Positions 34,934 through 45,205 of a stretch of 64,000 bases of DNA are shown here, one piece after another (within the stretch, counting starts at the first letter, position 1; the number at the start of each line of letters is the position of its first letter). Both the position numbers and the translations under genes were made by a program. The stretch lies in the NCBI GenBank assembly GCA_009667805.1, contig CM019064.1, positions 379,685,120 to 379,749,119 of the forward strand, written 5' to 3'. Origin of the DNA: Leptobrachium leishanense (Eukaryota; Chordata; Amphibia; Anura; Megophryidae). Below the pieces are notes generated by a model. The model was not told where the DNA came from, ran no database searches, and worked only from the letters and a program-made list of their open reading frames with translations.

Positions 34934-36397
34934 CAGTCAGGTCCAGAAATATTGGGACATCGACACAATTCTAACATCTTTGGCTCTACACCACCACAAT
35001 GGAGTTGGAATGAAACAAACACAATGTGCTTTAACTGCAGACTGTCAGCTTTAATTTGAGGGTATGTACATCCAACTCAGGTGAACGGTGTAGGACTTAC
35101 AGCAGTTTGCAGATGTGCCTCCCACTTGTTAAGGGACCAAAAGTAATAGGACAGAATAATAATCATAAATCAAACTTTCCCTTCTTAATACTTGGTTGCA
35201 AATCCTTTGCAGTCAATCACAGCCTGAAGTCTGGAACGCATAGACATCACCAGACGCTGGGTTTCATCCCTGGTGATGCTCTGCCAGGCCTCTACTGCAA
35301 CTGTCTTCAGTTCCTGCTTGTTCTTGGGGCATTTTCCCTTCAGTTTTGTCTTCAGCAAGTGAAATGCATGCTCAATGGGATTCAGAATTCATCCTGCTGC
35401 TTTTGTCAGCAATCACATCATCAATAAATACAAGAGAACCAGATCCATTGGCAGCCATACATGCCCACGCCATGACACTACCACCACCATGCTTCACTGA
35501 TGAGGTGGTATGCTTAGGATCATGAGCAGTTCCTTTCCTTCTCCATACTCTTCTCTTCCCATCACTCTGGTACAAGTTGATCTTGGTCTCATCTGTCCAT
35601 AGGATCTTGTTCCAGAACTGCGAAGGCTTTGTTAGGTGTTGTTTGGCAACTTTAATCTGGCCTTCCTGTTTTTGAGGCTCACCAATGGTTTACATCTTGT
35701 GGTGAACCCTCTGTATGCACTCTGGTGAAGTCTTCTCTTGATTGTTGACTTTGGCACACATACACCTACCTCCTGGAGAGTGTTCTTGATCTGGCCAATT
35801 GTTGTGAAGGGTGTTTTCTTCACCAGGGAAAGAATTCTTCGGTCATCCACCACACTTGTTTTCTGTGGTCTCCCGGGTCTTTTGGTGTTGCTGAGCTCAC
35901 CGGTGCATTCTTTCTTTTTGAGAATGTTCCAAACAGTTGTTTTGGCCACGCCTAATGTTCTTGCTATCTCTCTGATGGGTTTGTTTTGTTTCTTCAGCCT
36001 AATGATGGCTTGCTTCACTGATAGTGACAGCTCTTTGGATCTCATCTTGAGAGTTGACAGCAACAGATTCCAAATGCAAATAGCACACTTGAAATGAACT
36101 CTGGGCCTTTTATCTGCACATTGTAATTGGGGTAGTGAGGGAATATCACACACCTGGCCATGGAATAGTGGAGAAGCCAATTGTCCCATTACTTTTGGTC
36201 CCTTAAAAAGTGGGAGGCACATCTGCAAACTGCTGTAAGTCCTACACCGATCACCTGAGTTGGATGTACATACCCTCAAATTAAAGCTGACAGTCTGCAG
36301 TTAAAGCACATTGTTTCATTCCAACTCCATTGTGGTGGTGTATAGAGCCAAAGATGTTAGAATTGTGTCAATGTCCCAATATTTCTGGACCTGACTG
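34934..36397 (-). mobile_element. Tc1-like transposon, second family
   Basis: 1464 bp with ends CAGTCAGGTCCAGAAATATT and the reverse complement, TA on both sides (34932-34933 and 36398-36399). Long inverted ends of about 200 bases contain a second motif (acttttggtcccttaa / ttaagggaccaaaagt), an IR/DR arrangement. Different in sequence from the 9256/38406 family. It has an internal deletion in the transposase. Confidence 0.93.
35170..36045 (-). pseudogene. Tc1-like transposase, deleted and shifted
   Basis: Starts at 36045 (MRSKELSLSVKQAIIRLKKQ) with the paired helix-turn-helix region (TLGVAKTTVWNILKK, then GRPQKTSVVDDRRILSLVKK). A frameshift occurs near 35632, after which 35575-35372 encodes YQSDGKRRVWRRKGTAHDPK, VKHGGGSVMAWACMAANG and FIDDVIADKSSRMNSE. 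At about 35390 the sequence jumps to the C-terminal part near the IPLSMHF region, so the segment that normally carries the second catalytic aspartate (DNDPKHT) is missing. Inactive. Confidence 0.9.
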
Positions 36398-36605
36398 TAA
36401 TTCTGGGATCTGCTGTACATATTTCAGGGGTCTGTTGTACATATATTTCTGGGGTCTGCTGGATATACACAATTCAGGGGTATGCTGTACATATAATTCT
36501 GGGGTCTGCTGGATATATATAATTCTGGGGGTCTGTGCTGGTTATATGATTTTGGGGGTCTGTGCCTGGTTATGCATGATTCTGGGGGGGGTGTATATAT
36601 ACATC
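36398..36605. repeat. Minisatellite, right part
   Basis: Continuation of the 34445 array after the Tc1-like insertion: ttctgggatctgctgtacat, then units with ggatatac and ggttatatgatt variants that become longer and more degenerate toward 36600. Confidence 0.88.
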
Positions 36606-36936
36606 CTTTTTTTTTCTTCTTCAGGTATTGGGGGTTGTGAAATTCTTGGGTGAATTCCCTCACGACTTGACTCCTGTTTATAATGACCCCGTATATATTT
36701 ATATAAAGTTATCAGATCCCCTCTAAGGGGATCAAGTTTAGGGGATCAAGTTTAAGCTTGTAAGCCTTTCCTCATAACTTAAACCTCCCATTCCCCTTAT
36801 TAAATTTAGACTTCTTAATTTAGTCTCTGCACTTTTTCTAGCGCTATCATATCCATTCGTAAGACAGGTTTCCAAAATTACACGGCATATTCAAGGTGCA
36901 GTCTTACCATTGATTTATAAAGAGGCAAAATTTCAG

Positions 36937-37832
36937 GGTTATTAAAAGAGAATCGAAAAGTCACCACACGTTCGGTGACTTTCCGTTCTCTTCAATTCGG
37001 TACGATTTGGCGATCCCATTTCGGCGACCCTGCAGTGTATTCAGCAAGCAGCACAGAGCCACCGTAATGCAGGGAAAAGTCGCCGCAAACGCGCCGTAAA
37101 CTAACCGCAAAATGAGGGTGAACGCACACTGAAACCCACAAAAACATCTGAATTAACCCGCCGAAGAAACCCGAGCAGGAGCCGATCACAGCCCAGAGCA
37201 GCCGCTGGAAAAACCTGACACCGCAGACGAATGGAGTGAAAAAAACAAAAAACAGTACGCTTGAATGTTTGAAAAGTAAAACGCTGTTTGCAAAGAAACT
37301 ACAGAACGAAAATGTCTGAAATTTACATATGAGGTCCAATGAATGATAATAAAAAGGTCTGTTACAGAAAAAAGAAAAAACAACAAAAAAAACGGAAAAA
37401 AATGTTTGCAAAAATATCCCAAAAAATGCCTAAAAGATCCTAAAAAATCTGAAAATAAAGAGACTTTTTTAACTGCAGAATATTATAATGAACGGTTTAT
37501 TAGATATTGGATTAAAATGGGAATATTTTTAACATTGAACCCTATGGGATTAGTCTGAATAAACCTGACTAATTAAACCACCGAATGGCAGGGCAATTCG
37601 GCAACTTTTCACTGCTGGGTTTTGTTCTCTGAATAGACGAAGCATTGCAACTCTATGGGGATTCACTGCCCTCCAACAGGCACCGAACAGGCACCGTATG
37701 TGCAGGCAATTCACCAGGATTTGGCGAATTGCCTGCTCTCTGGATAGCCGAATGGCCAAGAAAGGTAACCTAACGCTGATTTTCAGCGTTCGGTTCCCTT
37801 TCGGGAGCCATTCGGAACTCTTTGAATAACCC
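36937..37832. mobile_element. Mariner-like non-autonomous element
   Basis: Begins gggttattaaaagagaatcg and ends ctctttgaataaccc, interrupting the CR1-like LINE. Its central part (37434-37555) matches the start of the window in reverse complement and also the interior of the two hAT elements at 31900 and 44340. No transposase frame. The target duplication is not clear. Confidence 0.7.
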
Positions 37833-38085
37833 TATAAGTTTTCATCCCTAGAGTGAATTCCCCTTTTAATGAATGCCAATAACTTGCTGGCCTTGGCGGC
37901 TGCTGTTTGACATTGCACATTGTTACTTAGTTTGAAATCTATGATTATTCCCAAATCCTTCTCCTCCTTTGATTTCCCTAACTCCGTACCATTTAGGGTA
38001 TAATTTGCTTGTGTGTTTTTCACTCCAAAGTGCATTTATCTACATTAAATTTCATCTGCCATTTAAGTGCCCGGCTCCTCATCAC

Positions 38086-38403
38086 TAAAAGAAATTACTT
38101 TATGCTTACGGTTGGAATGGTCTAAGATCATGGACTGCTTGCGTTTCAGGGGCTATGCATTGTAAATACCATTGTGTTCAGTCTAAGAAAATACAGTCTC
38201 TTCTGAAACAAATCCCCAATATTGTCCCATAAAGAATATATACAGATGTGTTGTATAAATGTATTATTTATTCTACATTTAAGAATTTGCTGTGCACCCT
38301 GCGGTTAGGATGAATACTAGCTCCATAGATAAATATATGAATATTTATCTATCTTTTTTGAGAATAGTGAGGATGCTTAAAAGCCCACAAAGCCTGCTGT
38401 ACT
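38086..38403. other. Unassigned stretch before the Tc1-like element
   Basis: Nothing recognised beyond the LINE edge. Confidence 0.35.
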
Positions 38404-38405
38404 TA

Positions 38406-40015
38406 CAGTTGTGTTCAAAATTATTCAACCCACACTGAAATAGAGTGTTTTGGCCAGTTTGACATTGATTTTGATCATTCAGTCATCTTGCTTACAATTA
38501 AATCAAAGAGGCACGTGTAGGTCAGACAAATATAACATAACATTTATAATGAAATAACCACAAATGTCTTTTCTGTGCTCACATCATTATCAGTTTTATT
38601 CAACCCCCAAGTGACATTCAATCTTAGTACAACATCCTTTTACAGTTATAACAGCTTTTAAACGTGAAGCATAGCTTGACACAAGTGTCTTGCAGCGATC
38701 TACGGGTATCTTCGCCCATTCGTCATGGGCAAAAGCCTCCAGTTCAGTCACATTCTTAGGCTTGCGCACTGCAACTGCTTTCTTTAAGTCCCACCAGAGG
38801 TTCTCAATCGGATTTAAGTCAGGTGACTGCGATGGCCACTCCAAAATGTTCCAGCCTTTAATCTGCAACCATGCTCTAGTGGACTTGGAGGTGTGCTTGG
38901 GATCATTGTCCTGTTGAAAGGTCCAACGTCTCCCAAGCCTCAGGTTTGTGACGGACTGCATCACATTGTCATCCAATATCTCCTGGTACTGAAGAGAATT
39001 CATGGTACCTTGCACACGCTGAAGCTTCCCTGTACCTGCAGAAGCAAAACAGACCCAAAGCATGATTGACCCCCTGCCATGCTTCACAGTAGGCAAGGTG
39101 TTCTTTTCTTCATAGGCCTTGTTCTTCCTCCTCCAAACATAGCTTTGATCCATGGGCCCAAACAGTTCTAATTTTGTTTCATCAGTCCACAGAACACTAT
39201 CCCAAAACTTCTGTGGTTTGTCCACATGACTTTTGGCATACTGCAGTCGACTCTTCTTATTCTTTGGAGACAGCAAGGGGGTGCGCCTGGGAGTTCTGGC
39301 ATGGAGGCCTTCATTACGCAGTGTGCGCCGTATTGTCTGAGCTGAAACTTCAGTACCCACATCTGACAAATCTTTTATCAGTTCCTCAGCAGTCACACGG
39401 GGACTTTTCTCCACTCTACGCTTCAGGTAGCGCACAGCAGTCGAAGTCAGCATCTTCTTTCTGCCACGACCAGATAGCTTTTCTACAGTGCCCTTTGCCT
39501 TGAATTTGCGAATGATGCTTCCTATGGTCTCTCTTGGTATGTTTAACATCTTTGCAATCTTCTTATAGCCATTGCCCTTCCTGTGAAGAGTAATCAACTC
39601 TTCTCTTGTCTTCCTGGACCATTCTCTTGACTTCACCATGTTTGTAACCACACCAGTAAATGTCTAGAAGGAGCTGAGTATCACAGTCATTTTAAAGCTG
39701 CCTAATTGGTGCTTATTATGCTTTATTGCTGCTCCGTGACATCCACAGGTGTTTTCAATACCTGATTGAAAACACTTGAATGAACCTCTGTTCTTCAGAG
39801 TGGTAGTCTTTAAGGGGTTGAATAATTGTGTCAATGAAGAATTCACAAAAGAAACATTTACTACTGTATTACAAAACCAATTGATGTAATTTTAGTTGCA
39901 TATGGTTCTTTAAAAAGTCCTTGTAGGATTTCATTCTGAATACAATTACAAATGTACACTAAATTCCCTAAAACCCTTTACAGCATTGGGGGTTGAATAA
40001 TTTTGAACACAACTG
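38406..40015 (-). mobile_element. Tc1-like transposon, copy 2, full-length frame
   Basis: 1610 bp, same family as 9256-10872, with ends CAGTTGTGTTCAAAATTATT and reverse complement, TA at 38404-38405 and 40016-40017. Outer and inner direct repeats at both ends (38406 and 38598; 39817 and 39990) give the IR/DR architecture. The two copies differ by only scattered substitutions and a 7-bp deletion near 38627. Confidence 0.96.
38596..39651 (-). CDS. Tc1-like transposase, open frame
   Basis: 351 codons without a stop. Order of parts: two helix-turn-helix DNA-binding domains (residues about 10-115: KTREELITLHRKGNGYKKIA; GRGRKKMLTSTAVRYLKRRV; VSAQTIRRTLRNEGLHARTP), then the DDE catalytic domain with [26 protein letters not shown] and [14 protein letters not shown] giving Asp, Asp and Glu. 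Cut-and-paste transposition into TA. The start ATG is followed by VTNMVKSREWSR; the second methionine (residue 5) matches the common Tc1 start MVKS and may be the real one. A 7-bp deletion relative to copy 1 replaces the terminal CCTKY-stop with [12 protein letters not shown], a changed tail. Copy 1 has G-D and R-stop changes elsewhere; this copy has V at WVCFASAG and R at KHGRGS where the usual motif is KHGGGS, so activity is uncertain. Confidence 0.94.
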   Translation of the reverse strand: MVTNMVKSREWSRKTREELITLHRKGNGYKKIAKMLNIPRETIGSIIRKFKAKGTVEKLSGRGRKKMLTSTAVRYLKRRVEKSPRVTAEELIKDLSDVGTEVSAQTIRRTLRNEGLHARTPRRTPLLSPKNKKSRLQYAKSHVDKPQKFWDSVLWTDETKLELFGPMDQSYVWRRKNKAYEEKNTLPTVKHGRGSIMLWVCFASAGTGKLQRVQGTMNSLQYQEILDDNVMQSVTNLRLGRRWTFQQDNDPKHTSKSTRAWLQIKGWNILEWPSQSPDLNPIENLWWDLKKAVAVRKPKNVTELEAFAHDEWAKIPVDRCKTLVSSYASRLKAVITVKGCCTKIECHLGVE

Positions 40016-40017
40016 TA

Positions 40018-40522
40018 TCTGTTGAGTACGATAATGCCATATACATAAGAATTAACAAATAATTACTAGTCATGAGGTCATTAACCCTTTGCCGCCACAG
40101 ATGGGAATGAACACCGCAGGGCAACATACCACGCTTCGCTGGCGTTTATGGGCAGTGACTGTCCCGTCCACTAGTTGGCGCTTCGCATGTCATTGGCTGC
40201 AGTGGGCCGGCCTGAACTCAGGCTGTCCCCTGAAGCTAATGAGGCGTGACGTGTGCCAACTGGTGGACGGGCCTGTCGTGGCCCATAGATATAGCTGTAA
40301 ATATTCCCCTTTTTGTACCCGTCTGCTCAGGGCTTCTAAAATGCTCAAGTCCCTGCAGCTTTTGTACGCATTTTGCGTACCTACACAACTTGCGAAAATT
40401 GCACATCGCTTGGAACTTGCATACTTTTCTATGCACTATCCGTAATGTCTGACCAGAATGATGGAGTTGAGCTGCAAACATACACACAGCAGCAATCCAC
40501 CGGCTGTTCTCTCAGGCGCTCA
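40018..40522. other. Unassigned, moderately GC-rich
   Basis: Contains gtcccgtccactagttggcg and later its approximate inverse gtgccaactggtggacgggc (40163-40270), so probably an old inverted-repeat element. Open frames here carry no domain. Confidence 0.4.
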
Positions 40523-40696
40523 CTATTGTGGGCATCCTGAGAGAGGATCTGGTGACCAGCAGCCAAGAAATTTGAAATCCTGGCAGTCTTGTGGCGCAAT
40601 TGTGGGATTTTGAATTTCTTGGCTGCTGGTCACCAGATTGGTCAACTACCATGCAGAGCATGTTGAAATTATCCTCTCTCAGGACGTCCACAATAG
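40523..40696. mobile_element. Hairpin MITE-like palindrome
   Basis: Nested inverted repeats: outer arms 40523-40548 and 40671-40696 (ctattgtggg.atcctgagag and its inverse), inner arms 40547-40580 and 40605-40638 (atctggtgaccagcagccaa and its inverse). The whole 174 bp can fold into a long hairpin. No coding capacity. Confidence 0.8.
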
Positions 40697-40791
40697 CATT
40701 TTTAGCCAATCGGCATCGTGTGGGGGGGACTCCACACAGCCTGACCACTTTAAAAAGCTAAAGAGGTCAGGGTGTATAGCGTGACCCTTAA

Positions 40792-41820
40792 GGCTAGCGG
40801 CACACGAGTGGATTTTTTGCATCCGTCTGTGCGCGCAATTTGCCATCCGTCGTAGCTCTTTAATTGAGTCAATGAGGAACACCGCACGATGCACTTGTTC
40901 ACACACAGTATTCGCGTATTGCTATGGATGCAAAAATGGCATCGACGTGAAAAAGCTAGGCGACCCGCAGGAACAACGTGCTGCTTCTTGTGGGCATAAA
41001 TATTTACGAACGCAAGTGCGAAGGCCGGCACGCTGAAGCATCTGCCGATGGCATTACCGATCGTCTGTTGAACACAATGGGCTCGATTACATTCATCGCG
41101 CAAATTTGTACGCGCAGCGCAATTTTTTTGCGTGCAGTGTTAAACGTTAATGCGTGTCAACGCAGGTATTACGATCCGAGCGCATTTGCATAAAAAAAAA
41201 CGCACTTGCATTAACATTGCGCGCAGAAATCGGTGGGCAGACTGTTATTTCACGCGATTCAGCCAATCAGAATTAACAACCACAATTGTCTCCCGTTCAG
41301 TTTTAGCGCCTGTCAAAATCAATCTGAGTATACATGCTGCAGCAATAATAAAAACAAGCACAACCTCTCTATTTTATTGTTTGGGTATGTGTAGAACGTG
41401 TAACTATATCGTGCTGTATTTTTTTTCGTCCTGGTGTATTTCGTTTCGGCCAGAATGTTCAGATTTGCAGTTACCACCAGCTTTTCAAAGACGTTAAAAT
41501 TATGCGCACACACGTTGTTTCGAAAAAAGTTGCGCATCGATTGTAATACCATCCGCATACCGCACGAACGCATTTGCGCTCACAATGTTAAGTATGCGTT
41601 CACGCAGGGTCACTCGCGTTAGGCGTTAACGTACATCGTATGCGCAAACGTCGTTATACGACGTTCAGCGCAAAGGGTTCTTCCCCTCGCATTAATGCGT
41701 TTTTACGCACGCGCACATTTTTGTGCGAACAGTGTAATAGAGCCCAATATCTCCCGTCAAACTGTGCGTCCGTGGCGGATGCACTGAAAGCAGTACCGGA
41801 ATGCTCGTGTGCCGGTTGCC
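40792..41820. mobile_element. MITE with GGC-rich ends, interrupted
   Basis: Left end ggctagcggcacacgagtgg, right end tgctcgtgtgccggttgcc. The middle is occupied by a second MITE at 41079-41745, which leaves about 360 bp for this element. Flanking trinucleotides (taa, ttg) do not match, so the exact ends or family are not fixed. Confidence 0.65.
41079..41745. mobile_element. MITE nested in the 40792 element
   Basis: 667 bp with ends GGGCTCGATTACATTCATCG and gtgcgaacagtgtaatagagccc, flanked by AAT at 41076-41078 and 41746-41748. Internal sequence is rich in gcgca/tgcgc words like the element at 6166-6787, and the two share ttttcttgcgc-type and gttcagatatgc/gttcagatttgc blocks, so they are one group. 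Putative Harbinger-type. Confidence 0.78.
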
Positions 41821-42344
41821 TTGTTGTTATAATATTTTTCAGCTAGCAATGTTTGGATACACAGCCTTGATGGTAACAATTATATAAATCATGGTTATAA
41901 AGAAATAAATATTTCTGGTGTCTATTATTATTGATATTCAAGAACCCTGCCAAGTTTCCAGTTGGTTGGTTGATATCTGTCTTGGTCTTGTTTATAATTA
42001 TGCCTTGACCATAACAGAGACACTACCTAGATAGTTACACCCTGTGTATATTTCCACGCGTGATGACCTGGCAGAAAAAGATGCAAGAGTAAAAATATAT
42101 ACATGGTTATATTTTGTAAATTATGACTGGCAGATCTTCAAGAGGCTCCACCCTTTAATGTCTTGTTAGATACTAAGAAAAAGAAAACACATGGTGCTTT
42201 CAGTTAAACGAGAATGACTGTTATCATATCCTGGAATATGCAATTGCTAAAGGGGCTTTCGCTAACCACCATTTTTTAAAAAGACGGTACTTTAACTTCG
42301 CCCAACTATGGTGGAGCAAGTAGGGCAGAACCATCGGCAGGAGA
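41821..42344. other. Unassigned stretch
   Basis: No gene or repeat recognised. Confidence 0.35.
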
Positions 42345-42415
42345 AGAGCACAATCTAGACCAAATAACAGATTTGGAAAGTGAGATAAATGGGAGAATTT
42401 TTCTGGTTTGGCTAT
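42345..42415 (-). repeat. Fragment of the mariner-like MITE
   Basis: ctagaccaaataacagattt, then gagataaatgggagaatttt and ctggtttggctatttcgacc are the reverse complement of 48255-48330. Both termini are missing or diverged. Confidence 0.75.
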
Positions 42416-42439
42416 TTCGACCTGGATTTTTCCGGATTT

Positions 42440-43600
42440 TTCCAGAGAACCATGAAAGAACAGTACCTTGAAGCCCTATATCACAAAGCGTTTGAAGGAG
42501 GAGCGTGTGGTCAACTGTATCAAAGGCGGCAGAGAGGTCAAGAAGTATCACATCTGGGGAGCCTGCGGGGTCTCGGGGGTCCCGGGCACACGTTGCCGTT
42601 AGCTGACCGAGTGCCTGGAGCTCCGGCGGCCCCCGGCATTCCTGCGGCTGATGGGGGTGGGGCGCTGCGTGGTGACACGGAGCCGTCGGCCTTTAAGTAA
42701 AGAGCACACGCTCTGAGTCATTGCCTTGACGTGGAGTCTGTTCCCGCATCGCTGAGTGTAATTTGTGCTACGAGTCACTTATTCATTTGATTCATTCTGT
42801 GATTTACTGACCCGGATTGTATGAGGACCTTCACTTTTGCTGACCCAGACTGCCTTTTGACGATTCTCTCTGTTACAGCCTGTATGTATGGATGTCCTGA
42901 GCAGCCTCAGAGTATTTGCTGATCCTGCCACACGCTGACTCAGAGTGTATCTACCCTGCAGAACGCCGACCTAGTTTGTATGAGTACCCTCTCTGTTGCC
43001 AAGTTTTGCCAACTCGGTTGGTTTGAGTACCCTCTCTGTTGCCAACTCAGTTTGTATGCGAGCCCTCTCTGTTGCTGAACCCGGATTGTTTAATTGACCA
43101 AGCTGTTTCTGAACCATTTTGTATGAACAACCTGTATAAGCCTAACGCAGACTATTCCTCACCTGTCATCAAGGTTAACCCTTTCTGCCCGAGTGTACGC
43201 TCTGTCCTGACACCTACTGCTGGAGCTTCTGAACTATACTCTGTATTACTGGTGTGCTTATTGTCCCTGGCTGGGAGTGATAGGGTTAGCGGTCCCGACC
43301 ACTCAAGGATCGGAGGGCTTAGAAGTCTGTCGAGAGGGATCCACACCACGATTGTCTCAGCAGAGAGTAGCACCCATTTGATTTAACGGTTGCAAGGTCA
43401 TTGTTAAAGTGGGGGTTGAGTTAGTCAATCAGACAGGCGTACACAAGCTTTTCGAGGAGTTTGGAGGCAAACGGGAGCAGGGACACGCGGCGGTAGTTGG
43501 AGGGAGCAGTCGGATCAGAGATGTCTTTTTTAAGATCAGGACTACTGTGGCATGTTTGAGGGGAGCAGGGAAAGACCCCCAAAGGTTAATGACAAATTAA
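42440..43600 (-). pseudogene. L2-like LINE reverse transcriptase, split
   Basis: 43600-43385 in minus orientation encodes, with breaks, CHSSPDLKKDISDPTAPSNYR, then SLLPFASKLLEKL, and 42551-42440 encodes [20 protein letters not shown] (the RT box A) with [11 protein letters not shown]. Both are typical of L2-clade reverse transcriptases. The segment between, including the QSGFRPGHST part, has been lost or replaced by the 42556-43384 block. Not functional. Confidence 0.82.
42556..43384 (+). mobile_element. LTR-like block inside the L2-like LINE
   Basis: GC-rich start (tctggggagcctgcggggtc), a ggcctttaagtaaagagcac promoter-like word near 42690, a series of degenerate repeats of tgagtaccctctctgttgcc (42900-43100) and an end carrying ggtcccgaccactcaaggat...cggagggcttagaagtctgt. 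The latter motif recurs at 32615-32690. Similar stretches lie at 46130-46240. Order and composition resemble an LTR, but no partner LTR or internal region is present; solo LTR is an inference. Confidence 0.45.
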
Positions 43601-44161
43601 AGGTTTGGGTCAATGATGGTACAAGAGAAACGGAAAGTGTTTTGGTAAGATGTTGTTTTACTATCACATCCTTCTAGTAATAAACTGTTTAAATGTTATT
43701 GCACTCAATCTATAATTCCTTCAGTCTATCGTATTGTTAGTACTCTTAGAAACCAGTTCATATTTGTGGATTTTGTATACTACTGTCGCTAATGTTTTAT
43801 ACATAATTATTCCCTACTTCATCATTTGAATAAGTGACTCAACATCTCTGCTTGTATTAAAACACTCTACACACAATGACAGAAAAAGGATCAAAATGTA
43901 TATTTTTTATATTCCAAGAAATAACCATCTGCCTGTTGTGCTTTTTTAAAATTGGTGTCACTGGTACTATACTGATTTTGAGTGAGATTGCAGAATAGGA
44001 CTGGAGATTAGCAAGACATGATTACTTATGTAAGATACTATACTTAGAAATAGAGAAGCTTGTTCCAGAATGGATGAGGACCTTAGCGGTTATCCGTGCA
44101 TATATATATATATATATCACCAATATAATTAGAGGAAGTAATTTCATATTAGGTTAGTGTT
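43601..44161. other. AT-rich intergenic DNA
   Basis: Nothing recognised except a short TA run at 44101-44117. Confidence 0.4.
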
Positions 44162-44772
44162 ACTGCCATTAGGGATGAGCTGTTCGGTTCGATCTGTTCA
44201 GAGTTCGCATCGAACATCGGCAGTTCGACAGTTCGCGAACGTCGAACTTTTTGGGACGTTCGCCAAAAGTTCGGATTTTTTTTTAAAAAAAAGTATAAAA
44301 AATGCTTAATACTAAAAAAATCTAGAAATAAAGAGACTCTTTACTGCAGAATATTATTATAAGCGACGGTTTATTAGATATTGAATTAAAATGGGAATAT
44401 TTTTAACATTGAAGCCTATGGGATAAAACATTCTTGTTACTAAAACATCAGGCAGACACAGCCCTCTAATCAGGCACTGTAGGGGGCAGCCTGCCGAGGC
44501 CTCCCAAGGATCCCCTTGAGGAGCATGCGGCCGCGGGATGACAGAGCTGCGACTGTGCGGGTTAGCTGCCCGGGTGCATGTGGCAGAGACAGGCAGCGCA
44601 GGGAGGGAGCCACTGTACCTGCGGCCACGGCAGTCCCCGCCCCACAACCAGGATCCAGGGAGCCCCCACTGACCACCAGGCTAAGGTAAGGCGACACATT
44701 TCTAAAAAAAATTAAATCCGAGGACATTTTTAAATGTCCCCGGGAACATAAAATAAAACCTTTTTTTTCTTT

Positions 44773-44833
44773 CTCTACCTGGCTGAATGTATTTAATTAT
44801 ATATATATATTAGATACATTCAGCCAGGTAGAG
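44773..44833. repeat. Hairpin 1
   Basis: Arms ctctacctggctgaatgtat and its inverse atacattcagccaggtagag around a TA-rich loop. Confidence 0.9.
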
Positions 44834-45010
44834 GGGGGGGTGGCATGTGGGCTGCGCGGGGTCTCAGGCAGTGGTTTGTTTCTTTTGTGTGTATATTCTT
44901 AGCAAATTTATAGGGGAAGGTAAGGGCAGGTATGATATATATATATATATCTATATGCTTATAAATATATATATATCCAGGCTTGTATTACACACACATT
45001 TTGGCAGCTA

Positions 45011-45150
45011 ATTGCCCCCCCCCCATTTGGCTGATCCCTCCAGAAGAAATGTTGAACCCGATAGAGCAGAGAATAATATATATATTCTCTGCTCTGTCAG
45101 ATTCAACATTTCTTCTGGAGGGATCAGCCAAATGGGGGGGGGGGCGCATT
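45011..45150. repeat. Hairpin 2
   Basis: Arms of about 65 bases with few mismatches: catttggctgatccctccag...aatgttgaac and its inverse, meeting at a tatatata centre at 45078-45085. The outer ends are C and G runs. Confidence 0.93.
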
Positions 45151-45205
45151 TAGTTGAGATTGTCCACATGCCACCCCCCCATGTGCGTATGTGTATATAT
45201 GGTCA

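Larger units (their letters stand above)
34092..36676. mobile_element. Non-autonomous hAT element inside the CR1-like LINE
   Basis: Starts CAGGGCTTGAGTCCTG and ends cacgacttgactcctg, with a perfect 8-bp target duplication TTTATAAT at 34084-34091 and 36677-36684. Removing it reconnects the CR1-like frame across the duplication. The interior is a minisatellite into which a Tc1-like element has jumped. 2585 bp including that passenger, about 1.1 kb without it. No hAT transposase. Confidence 0.95.
33850..38085 (-). mobile_element. CR1-like LINE fragment split by two insertions
   Basis: Three minus-strand pieces belong together. 38035-37835 encodes KEEKDLGIIIDFKLSNNVQC and LLAFIKRGIHSRDENL; 36936-36685 encodes EILPLYKSMVRLHLEYA and, after a shift, LRGDLITLYKYIRGHYK; 34091-33855 encodes YKPLSINLLINRTIHRTRDH and FTVRTIKLWNSLPVEVV. 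Together these are the C-terminal reverse transcriptase region of a CR1-like LINE in the correct order. The gaps are filled by a mariner-like element (36937-37832) and a hAT element (34092-36676). Confidence 0.85.

Noticed and set aside
34356..35022. Tyrosine/cysteine-repeat proteins
   Set aside because: They are translations of the minisatellite (Tyr-Val-Gln-Gln type repeats) on both strands.
40089..41846. Multiple frames of 60-118 codons
   Set aside because: All lie in MITE sequence, on both strands, with arginine-rich composition caused by gcgca words.
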